Shown here in pieces: positions 1 through 5,487 of a DNA stretch of 6,084 bases. The DNA is taken from NCBI GenBank assembly GCA_028699855.1, contig JAQVTV010000069.1, positions 1 through 6,084 on the forward strand, written 5' to 3'. The translations under genes and the position numbers were made by a program. The notes beneath the pieces were generated by a model that was not told where the DNA came from, did no database searches, and saw only the letters and a program-made list of their open reading frames with translations. Origin of the DNA: Candidatus Izemoplasmatales bacterium (lineage in GTDB: Bacteria; Bacillota_I; Bacilli_A; Izemoplasmatales; Hujiaoplasmataceae). Numbering within the stretch: the stretch's first letter is position 1; each line of letters starts with the position of its first letter.

Positions 1-462
1 CAGGTATCTGTGTGGCGCGATTTCTTCAAGAGTTTCAAAGAAGAGTTCGGCTTGAGTACTTTGATTTGGTTTTGCACAGTGCTTTTGGGCCTTTCTGCTT
101 ATTTCGGTTTTCTGAGCGCGATGGAAAACGAGCAGATGATCATCCTCGTTTTGCTGATCGTATCCGTTCTGTTCGCGCTCGTGTATCTACTCTATCTCTA
201 CCCCTTGCTATCATGGTTTGTTCACCCATCGCGCAAGGCATTGTTTCAGAATGCCTTCATTTTGCTTGGACGGCATCCTTTCACCTCGATCATGCTCTTA
301 GGATCGGTGGCTGCGGTTGTCGGGCTGTTCATCCTCTTTGAGGGGACCATCCTCTTTTCCATCGGCATGTTCGCGTGGATGAATACCGTCCATCTCATGC
401 GTGCACTCAAGCCGTATATCAGCGATTTGACCGCACCTGAAGATCAGACACAAGAAGAATAA
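1..462 (+). CDS. YesL/DUF624-family integral membrane protein, 5' end outside window
   Basis: The reading frame is open from base 1 to the TAA at 460-462. A GTG at 10 could be a start, but I think the true start lies upstream. The visible protein opens directly with the W-R-D-F-F-K-S-F-K segment, which in YesL/DUF624 proteins follows an N-terminal membrane segment. Family members are usually about 200 residues, and only about 153 are visible. Hydrophobic helices follow at about residues 17-37 and 42-70 (counted from the GTG), ending in a Y-P-L-L-x-W-F stretch, and a hydrophobic hairpin at about 91-131 precedes a short acidic tail. The family is found in Firmicutes, often near carbohydrate-utilisation genes, and has no established biochemical role. 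The next gene's ribosome binding site overlaps this stop codon, suggesting co-transcription and coupled translation. The family call rests on overall pattern and hydrophobicity, so it is moderately sure. Confidence 0.68.
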   Translation, partial: QVSVWRDFFKSFKEEFGLSTLIWFCTVLLGLSAYFGFLSAMENEQMIILVLLIVSVLFALVYLLYLYPLLSWFVHPSRKALFQNAFILLGRHPFTSIMLLGSVAAVVGLFILFEGTILFSIGMFAWMNTVHLMRALKPYISDLTAPEDQTQEE

Positions 463-466
463 GGAG
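461..466 (+). promoter_or_regulatory. ribosome binding site of the SGNH hydrolase, overlapping the upstream stop
   Basis: AAGGAG shares its first two bases with the TAA stop of the DUF624 gene and sits 8 nt before ATG 475. It supports 475 over the internal ATG at 535 and suggests translational coupling of the two genes. Confidence 0.85.
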
Positions 467-474
467 CCACAACC

Positions 475-534
475 ATGTGGGAAATCATCATCACAGCCGC
501 AATCAAGTGGGAAATCATCATCACAGCCGCAATC
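475..534 (+). repeat. two tandem copies of a 30-bp coding unit
   Basis: Bases 475-504 and 505-534 are identical except for one base (T at 476, A at 506), so the ATG that opens copy 1 is AAG in copy 2. A run of 29 bases (477-505) is repeated exactly at 507-535. The duplication is in frame and gives the protein two copies of W-E-I-I-I-T-A-A-I in its N-terminal anchor. Near-identity at third codon positions points to a recent event, or to an assembly artefact. Confidence 0.95.
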
Positions 535-1230
535 ATGAGCGTTCTTGCGGCCATCGCATGCAAAACCATTTATGATTATGCCAAGAAAAAAGGGATGAAA
601 GACTTGTTGAAATTATTCATGAAAAGCGGTTTTGACAGTAAAGTCGCTTCTTTTTCGGAACTGAATCGCCACGTTAAGAAGGGTGGAATCTTGTTTTTAG
701 GCGATTCCATCACCCAAGATTATCCGATCCATGATTTTTTCCCCGGATTGCACCTGTACAACCGCGGGATCGGTGGCGATACCACAGAAGGTTTATTGAA
801 ACGACTCGACGTATCTGTGTTCGAACTCGAGCCGAAGTCCATCATCCTCCTCATCGGAACGAATGATCTGTCTCAACTCCAAGATGGAGTTGAAATGTCA
901 GCGAAACGACTGCAAATGGCCATCGACCAGATCCATGAGCGATTACCGGAAACCCGTATCTATCTTTTGGCCGTCTACCCCGTGAATCCTAATGTCCATC
1001 GTGTGAGCGTCGGCGAGCGCGACAACGGCAAGATCCAAGCGCTCAACCGACATCTCAAGGACATCTCGGGGGTCACATATATCGACCTTACCCCCTTGCT
1101 TCAGGACGCATCCGGAAACCTCGATCCTTCATGCACGCCCGATGGTTTGCATCTCAACGAGAAAGGCTACCGCATCGTGACCGAAGCCCTCAAACATCAC
1201 ATCACCGATCTGCATCCCGATAGAGTCTGA
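475..1230 (+). CDS. membrane-anchored SGNH/GDSL-family acyl-esterase
   Basis: This 251-residue protein has an N-terminal hydrophobic anchor and an SGNH hydrolase domain from about residue 70 on. All diagnostic blocks are visible: G-D-S-I at 76-79 with nucleophile Ser78, N-R-G-I-G-G-D at 96-102 with the oxyanion Gly, G-T-N-D at 128-131 with Asn130, and D-G-L-H at 223-226 with the Asp223/His226 pair. The layout resembles the PAF-acetylhydrolase-like subgroup, which cleaves ester or acetyl groups from lipids or sugars; the substrate here is unknown. The start at 475 is chosen because AAGGAG (461-466) lies 8 nt upstream, whereas the in-frame ATG at 535 has no ribosome binding site. The first 20 residues are a duplicated 10-residue block. 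Lysines are dense just after the anchor (residues 30-50) and absent before residue 11, which by the positive-inside rule would put the catalytic domain in the cytoplasm. A terminator overlaps the stop codon. Confidence 0.9.
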   Translation: MWEIIITAAIKWEIIITAAIMSVLAAIACKTIYDYAKKKGMKDLLKLFMKSGFDSKVASFSELNRHVKKGGILFLGDSITQDYPIHDFFPGLHLYNRGIGGDTTEGLLKRLDVSVFELEPKSIILLIGTNDLSQLQDGVEMSAKRLQMAIDQIHERLPETRIYLLAVYPVNPNVHRVSVGERDNGKIQALNRHLKDISGVTYIDLTPLLQDASGNLDPSCTPDGLHLNEKGYRIVTEALKHHITDLHPDRV

Positions 1231-1247
1231 TTCAGACTCTTTTTTTT
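1222..1247 (+). terminator. rho-independent terminator after the SGNH hydrolase
   Basis: AGAGTCTG (1222-1229) pairs perfectly with CAGACTCT (1233-1240) around the loop ATT, followed by eight Ts (1240-1247). The hydrolase stop codon TGA (1228-1230) lies inside the hairpin, so the last coding bases form the 5' arm. Confidence 0.92.
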
Positions 1248-1258
1248 GAGCAAAACCC

Positions 1259-1287
1259 TTTATCCTAAAGCGCTTTCATGATAGACT
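1259..1287 (+). promoter_or_regulatory. candidate extended -10 promoter for the DUF2177 operon
   Basis: TG at 1279-1280 one base before TAGACT (1282-1287) makes an extended -10 element. With a 17-bp spacer, the -35 position is TTTATC (1259-1264), a poor match. It is the best candidate between the upstream terminator and the gene start, but weak, as would suit a regulated promoter. Predicted by eye only. Confidence 0.45.
1265..1278 (+). promoter_or_regulatory. cre-like operator (possible CcpA site)
   Basis: CTAAAGCGCTTTCA contains the perfect 10-bp palindrome AAAGCGCTTT and matches the idealised catabolite-responsive element TGAAAGCGCTTTCA at 12 of 14 positions; the two mismatches are the first two bases. 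It fills the spacer of the candidate promoter, where a bound repressor would block RNA polymerase. No CcpA gene is visible here, so the regulatory role is inference. Confidence 0.45.
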
Positions 1288-1313
1288 AAATAAAGATAAG
1301 GAGTTGATCGACG

Positions 1314-1700
1314 ATGCCATTTTTCAAATATTATCTCGTTGCGTTCATCGTGTTCTTTCTGATTGACATCGTTTGGCTCGGATTAGTGGCAAAAAAGGTG
1401 TATCGCCGCTATCTGGGTTCCCTGATGGGACCGGTGAAATGGGTGCCTGCCATCCTGTTTTACCTGTTGTTCATCGGGGGCGTGGTATTCTTTGTCATTA
1501 CCCCTGCCGTGGACAAGGGCTCATGGTCCTATGCCTTGCTGGTGGGAATGCTTTTCGGCTTCATCACCTATCAAACCTACGATTTGACCAATCTCGCAAC
1601 CCTCAAAGGGTGGAATTGGCAAATCACCATCATTGACCTCGTCTGGGGATCGTTCCTCGGCGGAATGGTCGCAATGGTGACCTTCTTCATCGTCAGGTGA
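1314..1700 (+). CDS. DUF2177 family membrane protein
   Basis: This 128-residue protein, close to the usual family length, is almost entirely hydrophobic, with four probable membrane helices at about 4-26, 44-64, 71-88 and 104-127. Conserved DUF2177 features are visible: D-I-V-W at 18-21, a Y-x-x-Y-L-G stretch near 30-35, L-F-Y at 48-50, the hallmark Y-D-L-T-N at 89-93 followed by L-K-G-W at 97-100, and D-L-V-W-G at 108-112. The family has no proven activity. The start is set by TAAGGAG (1297-1303), 10 nt upstream. The gene is first in a three-gene unit: the TGA at 1698-1700 overlaps the possible GTG start of the next gene at 1697, and a DUF1295 protein follows that. The recurring conserved Asp and Trp residues in the membrane segments hint at a lipid or redox role, but that is speculation. 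Confidence 0.88.
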   Translation: MPFFKYYLVAFIVFFLIDIVWLGLVAKKVYRRYLGSLMGPVKWVPAILFYLLFIGGVVFFVITPAVDKGSWSYALLVGMLFGFITYQTYDLTNLATLKGWNWQITIIDLVWGSFLGGMVAMVTFFIVR

Positions 1701-1701
1701 T
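1695..1701 (+). promoter_or_regulatory. ribosome binding site AGGTGAT selecting GTG 1706
   Basis: AGGTGAT matches the 3' part of the extended Shine-Dalgarno consensus AGGAGGTGAT and ends 4 nt before GTG 1706, leaving 8 nt between its GG and the start. The alternative GTG at 1697 lies within this element and has no ribosome binding site of its own, though it would give a 4-nt overlap with the DUF2177 stop. The site itself overlaps that stop codon. Confidence 0.55.
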
Positions 1702-1705
1702 TCCA

Positions 1706-3451
1706 GTGGAACTCAACTATTTGGAAGGTACGCAGATGTACCATGCTGTGCTCTCGGGCGCACATCAATTGATTGTTCGCAAAAACCATTTGAATAAGAT
1801 CAACGTGTTTCCCGTACCCGATGGTGACACGGGAACGAATATGGCCTATATGATGCAAACGATCATCAACGAGGCCAAACCCTCCGAAAACCTCTCCGAA
1901 ACGCTGGAATCGATCGCCAATGCGGCCATCAACGGTTCCCGTGGCAATTCGGGCATTATTTTTGCGGAGTATTTTGTCGGTTTATATGAAAAACTCAAGG
2001 GATTGGCTCAAGCAAAACTCTCTGATTTCACCGCTGCTGTGTCGCACGCGACGCAAAAGGCGTATCAAGCGATCATGAATCCCATCGAAGGGACGATTCT
2101 GACGGTCCTCAAGAAAGCCTTCACTATCGCTGATCACCATCAGAGCTTCAATGATTACTTCAAGATGAGTTTGATCCAGGCGCAACAAGCCTTGAAAGAA
2201 ACCAAAGACCAACTTGAAGTCTTGAAAAAACATAATGTGGTCGACGCGGGAGCGGAAGGTTTCACCGCATTTTTGGAAGGCTTCAACTACTATTTGGAAA
2301 CCGGACAAGTGATCTCCACGAAACCCGTATCAGATGTGGAGGATTTTGTCGATGTGCATGAGATGGTGGTCACGGAACGCTATTGTACCGAAGCGCTTCT
2401 GATGCATGTCAATCGCACCAGTCAAGAAATCAAGGACATATTCTCCGCGTACGGATCGAGTTTGATTGTATCTGGAAACAGCGAAAAGATGCGACTTCAC
2501 ATTCATACTGATCGGCCGGATCGCCTCTTTCTGCATCTGCGTGAGTACGGACAGATCCTCGATCAAAAAATCGATGATATGATCCGTCAGCAGCAAGCCA
2601 TCCAGTCCGGACATCCCAAGATCGCCATTGTGACCGATACGATCGCGGACATCCCCGAGTCATTGCTGGATCAATACCATATCCATACATTACCGATGAG
2701 TCTAATCGTGGACCAGGTTTCTTATATCGACCGTTACGGCATCTCGACCGAAACGTTCTACGCCCTCCTTCAAAAAGCCCAGAGTTTTTCTTCGAGCCAG
2801 CCGGATCGAAGGACGATCGAACGAACGCTTGACTTCTTGCAGGATCATTACGATCACGTCCTCGTGATCACGGTGGCGAAAAATCTGAGCGGCACGTACA
2901 ACGCCTTGATTCAGTATGCCAAAGATAACCCCAAGGTGACCATCATGGATTCCCGACTCAATTCCGGAGCCGAGGGTTTGGTGGTCCTCGAAGCGGCTAA
3001 ATGGATTTGGGAGGGCAAGCCACTTGAAGAAGTCGTTGCCCACCTTGAATCGGAAATCGCGCGGACTAAAATCTATGTGTCCGTCAAAACCCTCAAGTAC
3101 ATGGTGCGACAAGGCCGTGTATCCAAAGTCACCGGCATCTTGGCCAAGATCATGAACTTGAAGCCGGTCATCTCCCTTGACCATGATGGCAAAGGCATCA
3201 TCCAAGAGAAAGCACTGTCTCTCAGATCCAATATCAAAAAAATCCTCAAACTCGTCGAAAAAGGCACAGTCAAACACTATTCCCTCGTCCATGCGCTCGC
3301 GCCGGAACGTGCGGAGAAACTCGAAGAGAAAATGGTGAAGATCACGGGTCAAAAGCCGCTGTTCACCACAACTATCTCTCCGATCGTGGCGATGAATGCC
3401 GGAATCGGCGCGATTGCGGTCTCATTAACATTCGAAGAAGAGGTGGTTTAA
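1706..3451 (+). CDS. DAK2-DegV fusion: FakA-like kinase domains joined to a FakB-like fatty-acid-binding domain
   Basis: The protein has 581 residues from GTG 1706 (584 from GTG 1697). I chose 1706 because of AGGTGAT upstream and because FakA/YloV proteins have only about five residues before the (L/I)-x-G motif, as here. Three parts are visible. Residues 1-200 form a DAK2/DhaL kinase domain with [14 protein letters not shown], whose Asp39 and Asp41 should bind Mg-ATP, plus S-R-G-N-S-G at 78-83 and D-A-G-A at 180-183. Residues 220-288 resemble the FakA middle domain, with Y-C-T-E (Cys227) and H-I-H (255-257), matching the Cys/His-His metal site described for FakA. Residues 294-575 form a DegV domain with V-T-D-T, S-S-Q-P near 363-366, L-S-G-T-Y at 394-398 and Q-G-R near 469-471. 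FakA normally phosphorylates fatty acids held by a separate FakB; here both would be one chain, with no FakA C-terminal domain. Contact residues at the DegV C-terminus are atypical. Confidence 0.88.
   Translation: MELNYLEGTQMYHAVLSGAHQLIVRKNHLNKINVFPVPDGDTGTNMAYMMQTIINEAKPSENLSETLESIANAAINGSRGNSGIIFAEYFVGLYEKLKGLAQAKLSDFTAAVSHATQKAYQAIMNPIEGTILTVLKKAFTIADHHQSFNDYFKMSLIQAQQALKETKDQLEVLKKHNVVDAGAEGFTAFLEGFNYYLETGQVISTKPVSDVEDFVDVHEMVVTERYCTEALLMHVNRTSQEIKDIFSAYGSSLIVSGNSEKMRLHIHTDRPDRLFLHLREYGQILDQKIDDMIRQQQAIQSGHPKIAIVTDTIADIPESLLDQYHIHTLPMSLIVDQVSYIDRYGISTETFYALLQKAQSFSSSQPDRRTIERTLDFLQDHYDHVLVITVAKNLSGTYNALIQYAKDNPKVTIMDSRLNSGAEGLVVLEAAKWIWEGKPLEEVVAHLESEIARTKIYVSVKTLKYMVRQGRVSKVTGILAKIMNLKPVISLDHDGKGIIQEKALSLRSNIKKILKLVEKGTVKHYSLVHALAPERAEKLEEKMVKITGQKPLFTTTISPIVAMNAGIGAIAVSLTFEEEVV
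3440..3446 (+). promoter_or_regulatory. ribosome binding site of the DUF1295 gene inside the fusion gene's 3' end
   Basis: GAGGTGG lies within the last codons of the upstream gene and 6 nt before ATG 3453. With only one base between TAA (3449-3451) and the ATG, the two genes should be co-transcribed and translationally coupled. Confidence 0.75.
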
Positions 3452-3452
3452 T

Positions 3453-4280
3453 ATGCTCCAGTATCTGATCGGAATCTTCATATTGCTCATTGGCTATTTC
3501 TCTCTGTTTTTCGTCATCGCGCAAATCAAAAAGAACAATGCGATCGTCGATATCGGTTGGGGTCTTGGGTTCGTTTTAATCGCCATATACAGTGGTCTCT
3601 ATACTGTTTTTCATCCTGATTTGACCTTGAAAGCCTTCCAGATCGTTGTGATGGCGATCGTCATCTGTTGGGGACTCAGGCTGTTCTTCTATATTTCAGT
3701 GCGCAACTTCAAGAAACCGGAAGATTTCCGTTATCAGGAGATGCGAGTCAAATGGGGCAAGAAAAACCCGCACGTTCAAGCATTCTTCCGCGTTTTCATG
3801 GCGCAAGCCGGATTCATGGCCATCATCGCCACGCCGATTATCGCAGCATTCACACATCAAAACTACGGTTCATCTTTCTGGCAGGATAGTCATGTATGGT
3901 GGATCATCATCGGCGCGCTCATCAGCGCAACGGGATTGTTTTTCGAGGCTGTCGGCGATTATCAACTGCGCGCGTTTTTGGCAAAACCCGAAAACAGAGG
4001 TAAAATCATGCGTTCAGGCTTGTGGCGCTACACGCGTCATCCGAACTATTTCGGTGAGACCCTGATCTGGTGGGGATTATGGTTGGTCGTCCTTCCTTCG
4101 GAGTTCGGCGTCTATGCTTTGATCAGTCCCATGATTATCACGTATCTTTTGTTGTTCGTTTCAGGCATTCCCTTGCTCGAAAAAAAGTATCGTGACAATC
4201 CCGAATTCCAAGAATATGCACGTGTGACATCGGTGTTTTTCCCATTACCTCCGAAAAACGCGAATAAACCACAGAAGTAA
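3453..4280 (+). CDS. DUF1295 family membrane protein, steroid 5-alpha-reductase-like superfamily
   Basis: This 275-residue polytopic protein has about six to seven hydrophobic segments (roughly 2-23, 36-52, 62-82, 115-133, 148-167, 202-217 and 219-240). DUF1295 landmarks appear in order: D-I-G-W-G at 33-37, W-G-L-R at 73-76, R-N at 84-85 followed by E-D-F-R-Y at 90-94, E-A-V-G-D-Y-Q at 165-171, then [14 protein letters not shown] at 189-202, S-G-I-P at 237-240 and a final F-F-P. The R-H-P-N-Y stretch is shared with isoprenylcysteine methyltransferases and steroid/enoyl reductases, where this region helps bind the cofactor (NADPH or SAM). Family members are therefore thought to reduce or modify lipids, but the reaction and cofactor cannot be read here. 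It is last in the DUF2177-DAK2/DegV unit. No clear terminator follows it before the rpmG promoter. Confidence 0.88.
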   Translation: MLQYLIGIFILLIGYFSLFFVIAQIKKNNAIVDIGWGLGFVLIAIYSGLYTVFHPDLTLKAFQIVVMAIVICWGLRLFFYISVRNFKKPEDFRYQEMRVKWGKKNPHVQAFFRVFMAQAGFMAIIATPIIAAFTHQNYGSSFWQDSHVWWIIIGALISATGLFFEAVGDYQLRAFLAKPENRGKIMRSGLWRYTRHPNYFGETLIWWGLWLVVLPSEFGVYALISPMIITYLLLFVSGIPLLEKKYRDNPEFQEYARVTSVFFPLPPKNANKPQK

Positions 4281-4292
4281 GATATTTTTTGC

Positions 4293-4321
4293 TTGCATTT
4301 TAATGGGAAAAATTATAAAAT
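4293..4321 (+). promoter_or_regulatory. sigma-A type promoter of rpmG
   Basis: TTGCAT (4293-4298), a 17-bp spacer and TAAAAT (4316-4321) form a good vegetative promoter, giving a leader of about 20-25 nt before the rpmG start. TATAAA at 4314-4319 is an overlapping alternative -10 with a poorer spacer. The AT-rich stretch fits the high expression expected for a ribosomal protein. Confidence 0.72.
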
Positions 4322-4335
4322 AGACCGTGATTGAT

Positions 4336-4341
4336 GGGAGG
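4336..4341 (+). promoter_or_regulatory. ribosome binding site GGGAGG of rpmG
   Basis: GGGAGG sits 8 nt before ATG 4350 but only 2 nt before the in-frame ATG at 4344, so it decides for 4350, which also gives the canonical M-R-V start of L33. Confidence 0.85.
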
Positions 4342-4349
4342 AAATGGAA

Positions 4350-4499
4350 ATGAGAGTGCAATTCACGCTTAAGTGTACGGAATGTAAAGAAGAGAATTAT
4401 ACACTGACAAAAAATAAAAAAACCCATCCCGACCGGATGGATGTCAAAAAGTATTGCCCACGTTGTCAAAAACAAACCGTTCATCGAGAGAAGAAATAA
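4350..4499 (+). CDS. rpmG: 50S ribosomal protein L33 (zinc-ribbon, C+ type)
   Basis: This 49-residue, strongly basic protein is a standard bacterial L33, a small component of the large ribosomal subunit near the E site. It begins M-R-V and has the family's N-Y-T-x-T-K-N-K and P-x-R-M-x-x-K-K-Y-C-P stretches. Two C-x-x-C pairs, Cys9/Cys12 and Cys36/Cys39, are intact, so this is the zinc-binding C+ form; many Firmicutes also carry a cysteine-free paralogue used under zinc limitation. The gene has its own promoter (4293-4321), a strong ribosome binding site and a terminator overlapping its TAA, so it appears monocistronic. It is not followed by secE and nusG, a common arrangement for rpmG in many bacteria. 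Identification is near certain. Confidence 0.96.
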   Translation: MRVQFTLKCTECKEENYTLTKNKKTHPDRMDVKKYCPRCQKQTVHREKK

Positions 4500-4520
4500 C
4501 TTCATATATGAAGTTTTTTT
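4498..4520 (+). terminator. rho-independent terminator after rpmG
   Basis: AACTTCATATATGAAGTT (4498-4515) is a perfect 18-bp palindrome; a 7-bp stem with a TATA loop runs into seven Ts (4514-4520). It starts with the last two bases of the rpmG TAA. The stem is AT-rich and thus of moderate strength. Being symmetrical, it could weakly act on antisense transcripts, but no T-run exists on that side. Confidence 0.85.
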
Positions 4521-4533
4521 CTTTTTATACCTA

Positions 4534-4542
4534 TGATATAAT
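4534..4542 (+). promoter_or_regulatory. extended -10 promoter of the ROK kinase gene
   Basis: TGATATAAT combines the extended TG motif (4534-4535) with a perfect TATAAT (4537-4542). The -35 position falls in the T-run of the rpmG terminator (about 4514-4519, TTTTTT) and is a poor match, which the extended -10 can offset. The predicted transcript start is near 4548-4550. Confidence 0.72.
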
Positions 4543-4548
4543 ATGCAA

Positions 4549-4555
4549 GAGGTGA
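4549..4555 (+). promoter_or_regulatory. ribosome binding site GAGGTGA selecting GTG 4561
   Basis: GAGGTGA, preceded by AA, is complementary to the 16S rRNA 3' end and lies 5 nt before GTG 4561. The upstream in-frame ATG at 4543 has no ribosome binding site and sits directly against the -10 box, so it would not be in the transcript from this promoter. Confidence 0.72.
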
Positions 4556-4560
4556 AAGAA

Positions 4561-5487
4561 GTGAACCATTTTGTGCTCGGTGTGGATATTGGCGGCACGA
4601 CTGTGAAAATCGGTCTTTTCGACATGAACAAACAATTGAAGGACAAATGGGTCATACCGACCGACACCTCGGAGAAAGGCCAACATATCCTGAGCGATAT
4701 CTGGCAATTTGTCTCACACAAAATCGATCCTTCGACCATTCATGGGATCGGCTTCGGTGTCCCAGGTCCGGTACGGCAGGACATCGTCCTTAATTGCGTG
4801 AACCTCGGTTGGGGTGAAGTCCATATCAAAAATGCGTTTGAAGCCATTGCTTCCCGAGATGATCTCGTGATCAAAGTCGCCAATGATGCTTCGCTCGCCG
4901 CTTTTGGCGAAAAGACCTTCGGAGCAGGAAGAGGCTTTTCCGAAGTCGTCATGATCACCATCGGCACCGGTGTGGGCGGTGGCATCATTATTAACCATAC
5001 CTTGCTTGAGGGCAAAAACGGGTCGGCAGGCGAACTCGGACATATGATCGTCGATCCCAAATACCTTTTTCCCTGTAACTGTGGAAAACACGGATGTCTT
5101 GAAACTGTCGCTTCTGCCAATGGGATCACCCGTCTTGCCAAGTACCATCTGGAACAGTGTGACCAAGCCTCCGTTTTACGCACCACCCCGCATCTTTCCG
5201 CGAAGAAAATCTTCGATATCGCCAAAGAAGGCGATCTGTTTGCTTTACAGATCATCGATGAAGCGATGGATTATTTGGCCAAAGGCCTTGCATCAGTCTT
5301 GTTGGCTATCGATCCCGATTGCCTCATCCTCGGTGGTGGCGTCGCTATGGCGGGTCCGTTTTTGATCGATCGCCTCAGACCGAAACTCATGGCATACCTC
5401 TCACCCTTCATCCGTGACCTCACCATCCGCTTGGCTGAACTCGGAAGCGATGCCGGAATCTATGGCGCGATGGCTCTGATCGAGTGA
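4561..5487 (+). CDS. glcK: ROK-family glucokinase
   Basis: ROK-type glucokinases are cytoplasmic enzymes that phosphorylate glucose with ATP to glucose-6-phosphate. Starting at GTG 4561, the protein has 308 residues, normal for the family, and opens V-L-G-V-D-I-G-G-T-T with the phosphate-binding D-I-G-G-T at 9-13. Further on come G-V-P-G-P-V near 66-71, N-L-G-W near 81-84 (sugar recognition), A-N-D-A with catalytic Asp109, G-T-G-V-G-G-G at 135-141, G-E-L-G-H with Glu158 and His161, and the ROK zinc motif C-N-C-G-K-H-G-C (Cys172, Cys174, Cys179 with His161). L-G-G-G-V-A near 257-262 closes the nucleotide site. An ATG at 4543 would add six residues but overlaps the promoter. The next gene starts in this stop codon. 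Glucose specificity is inferred from similarity; other sugars such as mannose or N-acetylmannosamine cannot be excluded. Confidence 0.9.
   Translation: MNHFVLGVDIGGTTVKIGLFDMNKQLKDKWVIPTDTSEKGQHILSDIWQFVSHKIDPSTIHGIGFGVPGPVRQDIVLNCVNLGWGEVHIKNAFEAIASRDDLVIKVANDASLAAFGEKTFGAGRGFSEVVMITIGTGVGGGIIINHTLLEGKNGSAGELGHMIVDPKYLFPCNCGKHGCLETVASANGITRLAKYHLEQCDQASVLRTTPHLSAKKIFDIAKEGDLFALQIIDEAMDYLAKGLASVLLAIDPDCLILGGGVAMAGPFLIDRLRPKLMAYLSPFIRDLTIRLAELGSDAGIYGAMALIE

Noticed and set aside
12..341. A plus-strand frame overlapping the DUF624 gene
   Set aside because: The overlapping frame encodes a coherent multi-helix membrane protein, while this one has an incoherent composition and no family features.
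535..1230. ATG 535 as the original start of the SGNH hydrolase
   Set aside because: No Shine-Dalgarno sequence precedes it, while 475 has AAGGAG at 8 nt. Starting there would also remove most of the anchor.
1246..1251. TTGAGC as a -35 box for the DUF2177 promoter
   Set aside because: No acceptable -10 element lies 16-18 bp downstream; that position falls in the GCGC palindrome.
2702..3352. A 216-codon open frame on the minus strand inside the DAK2-DegV gene
   Set aside because: It lies wholly antisense to a gene with clear domains, has no ribosome binding site that I could see, and its translation is rich in Asp, Phe, Arg and His with no recognisable motif. It is a codon-bias shadow.
4297..4321. 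Inverted repeat ATTTTA...TAAAAT upstream of rpmG as a terminator or operator
   Set aside because: It is only six A/T pairs with a long loop, and is better explained as promoter sequence.
4344..4499. ATG 4344 as the rpmG start
   Set aside because: It is only 2 nt from GGGAGG, too close for initiation. ATG 4350 has the right spacing and gives the usual M-R-V start.
4245..4739. A 164-codon minus-strand open frame spanning the end of DUF1295, rpmG and the start of the kinase gene
   Set aside because: It runs antisense to three well-supported genes, two promoters and a terminator. The translation matches no family I know.
4740..5255. A 171-codon minus-strand open frame antisense to the ROK kinase
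   Set aside because: It is a shadow of the kinase frame; the sense strand carries all ROK motifs.
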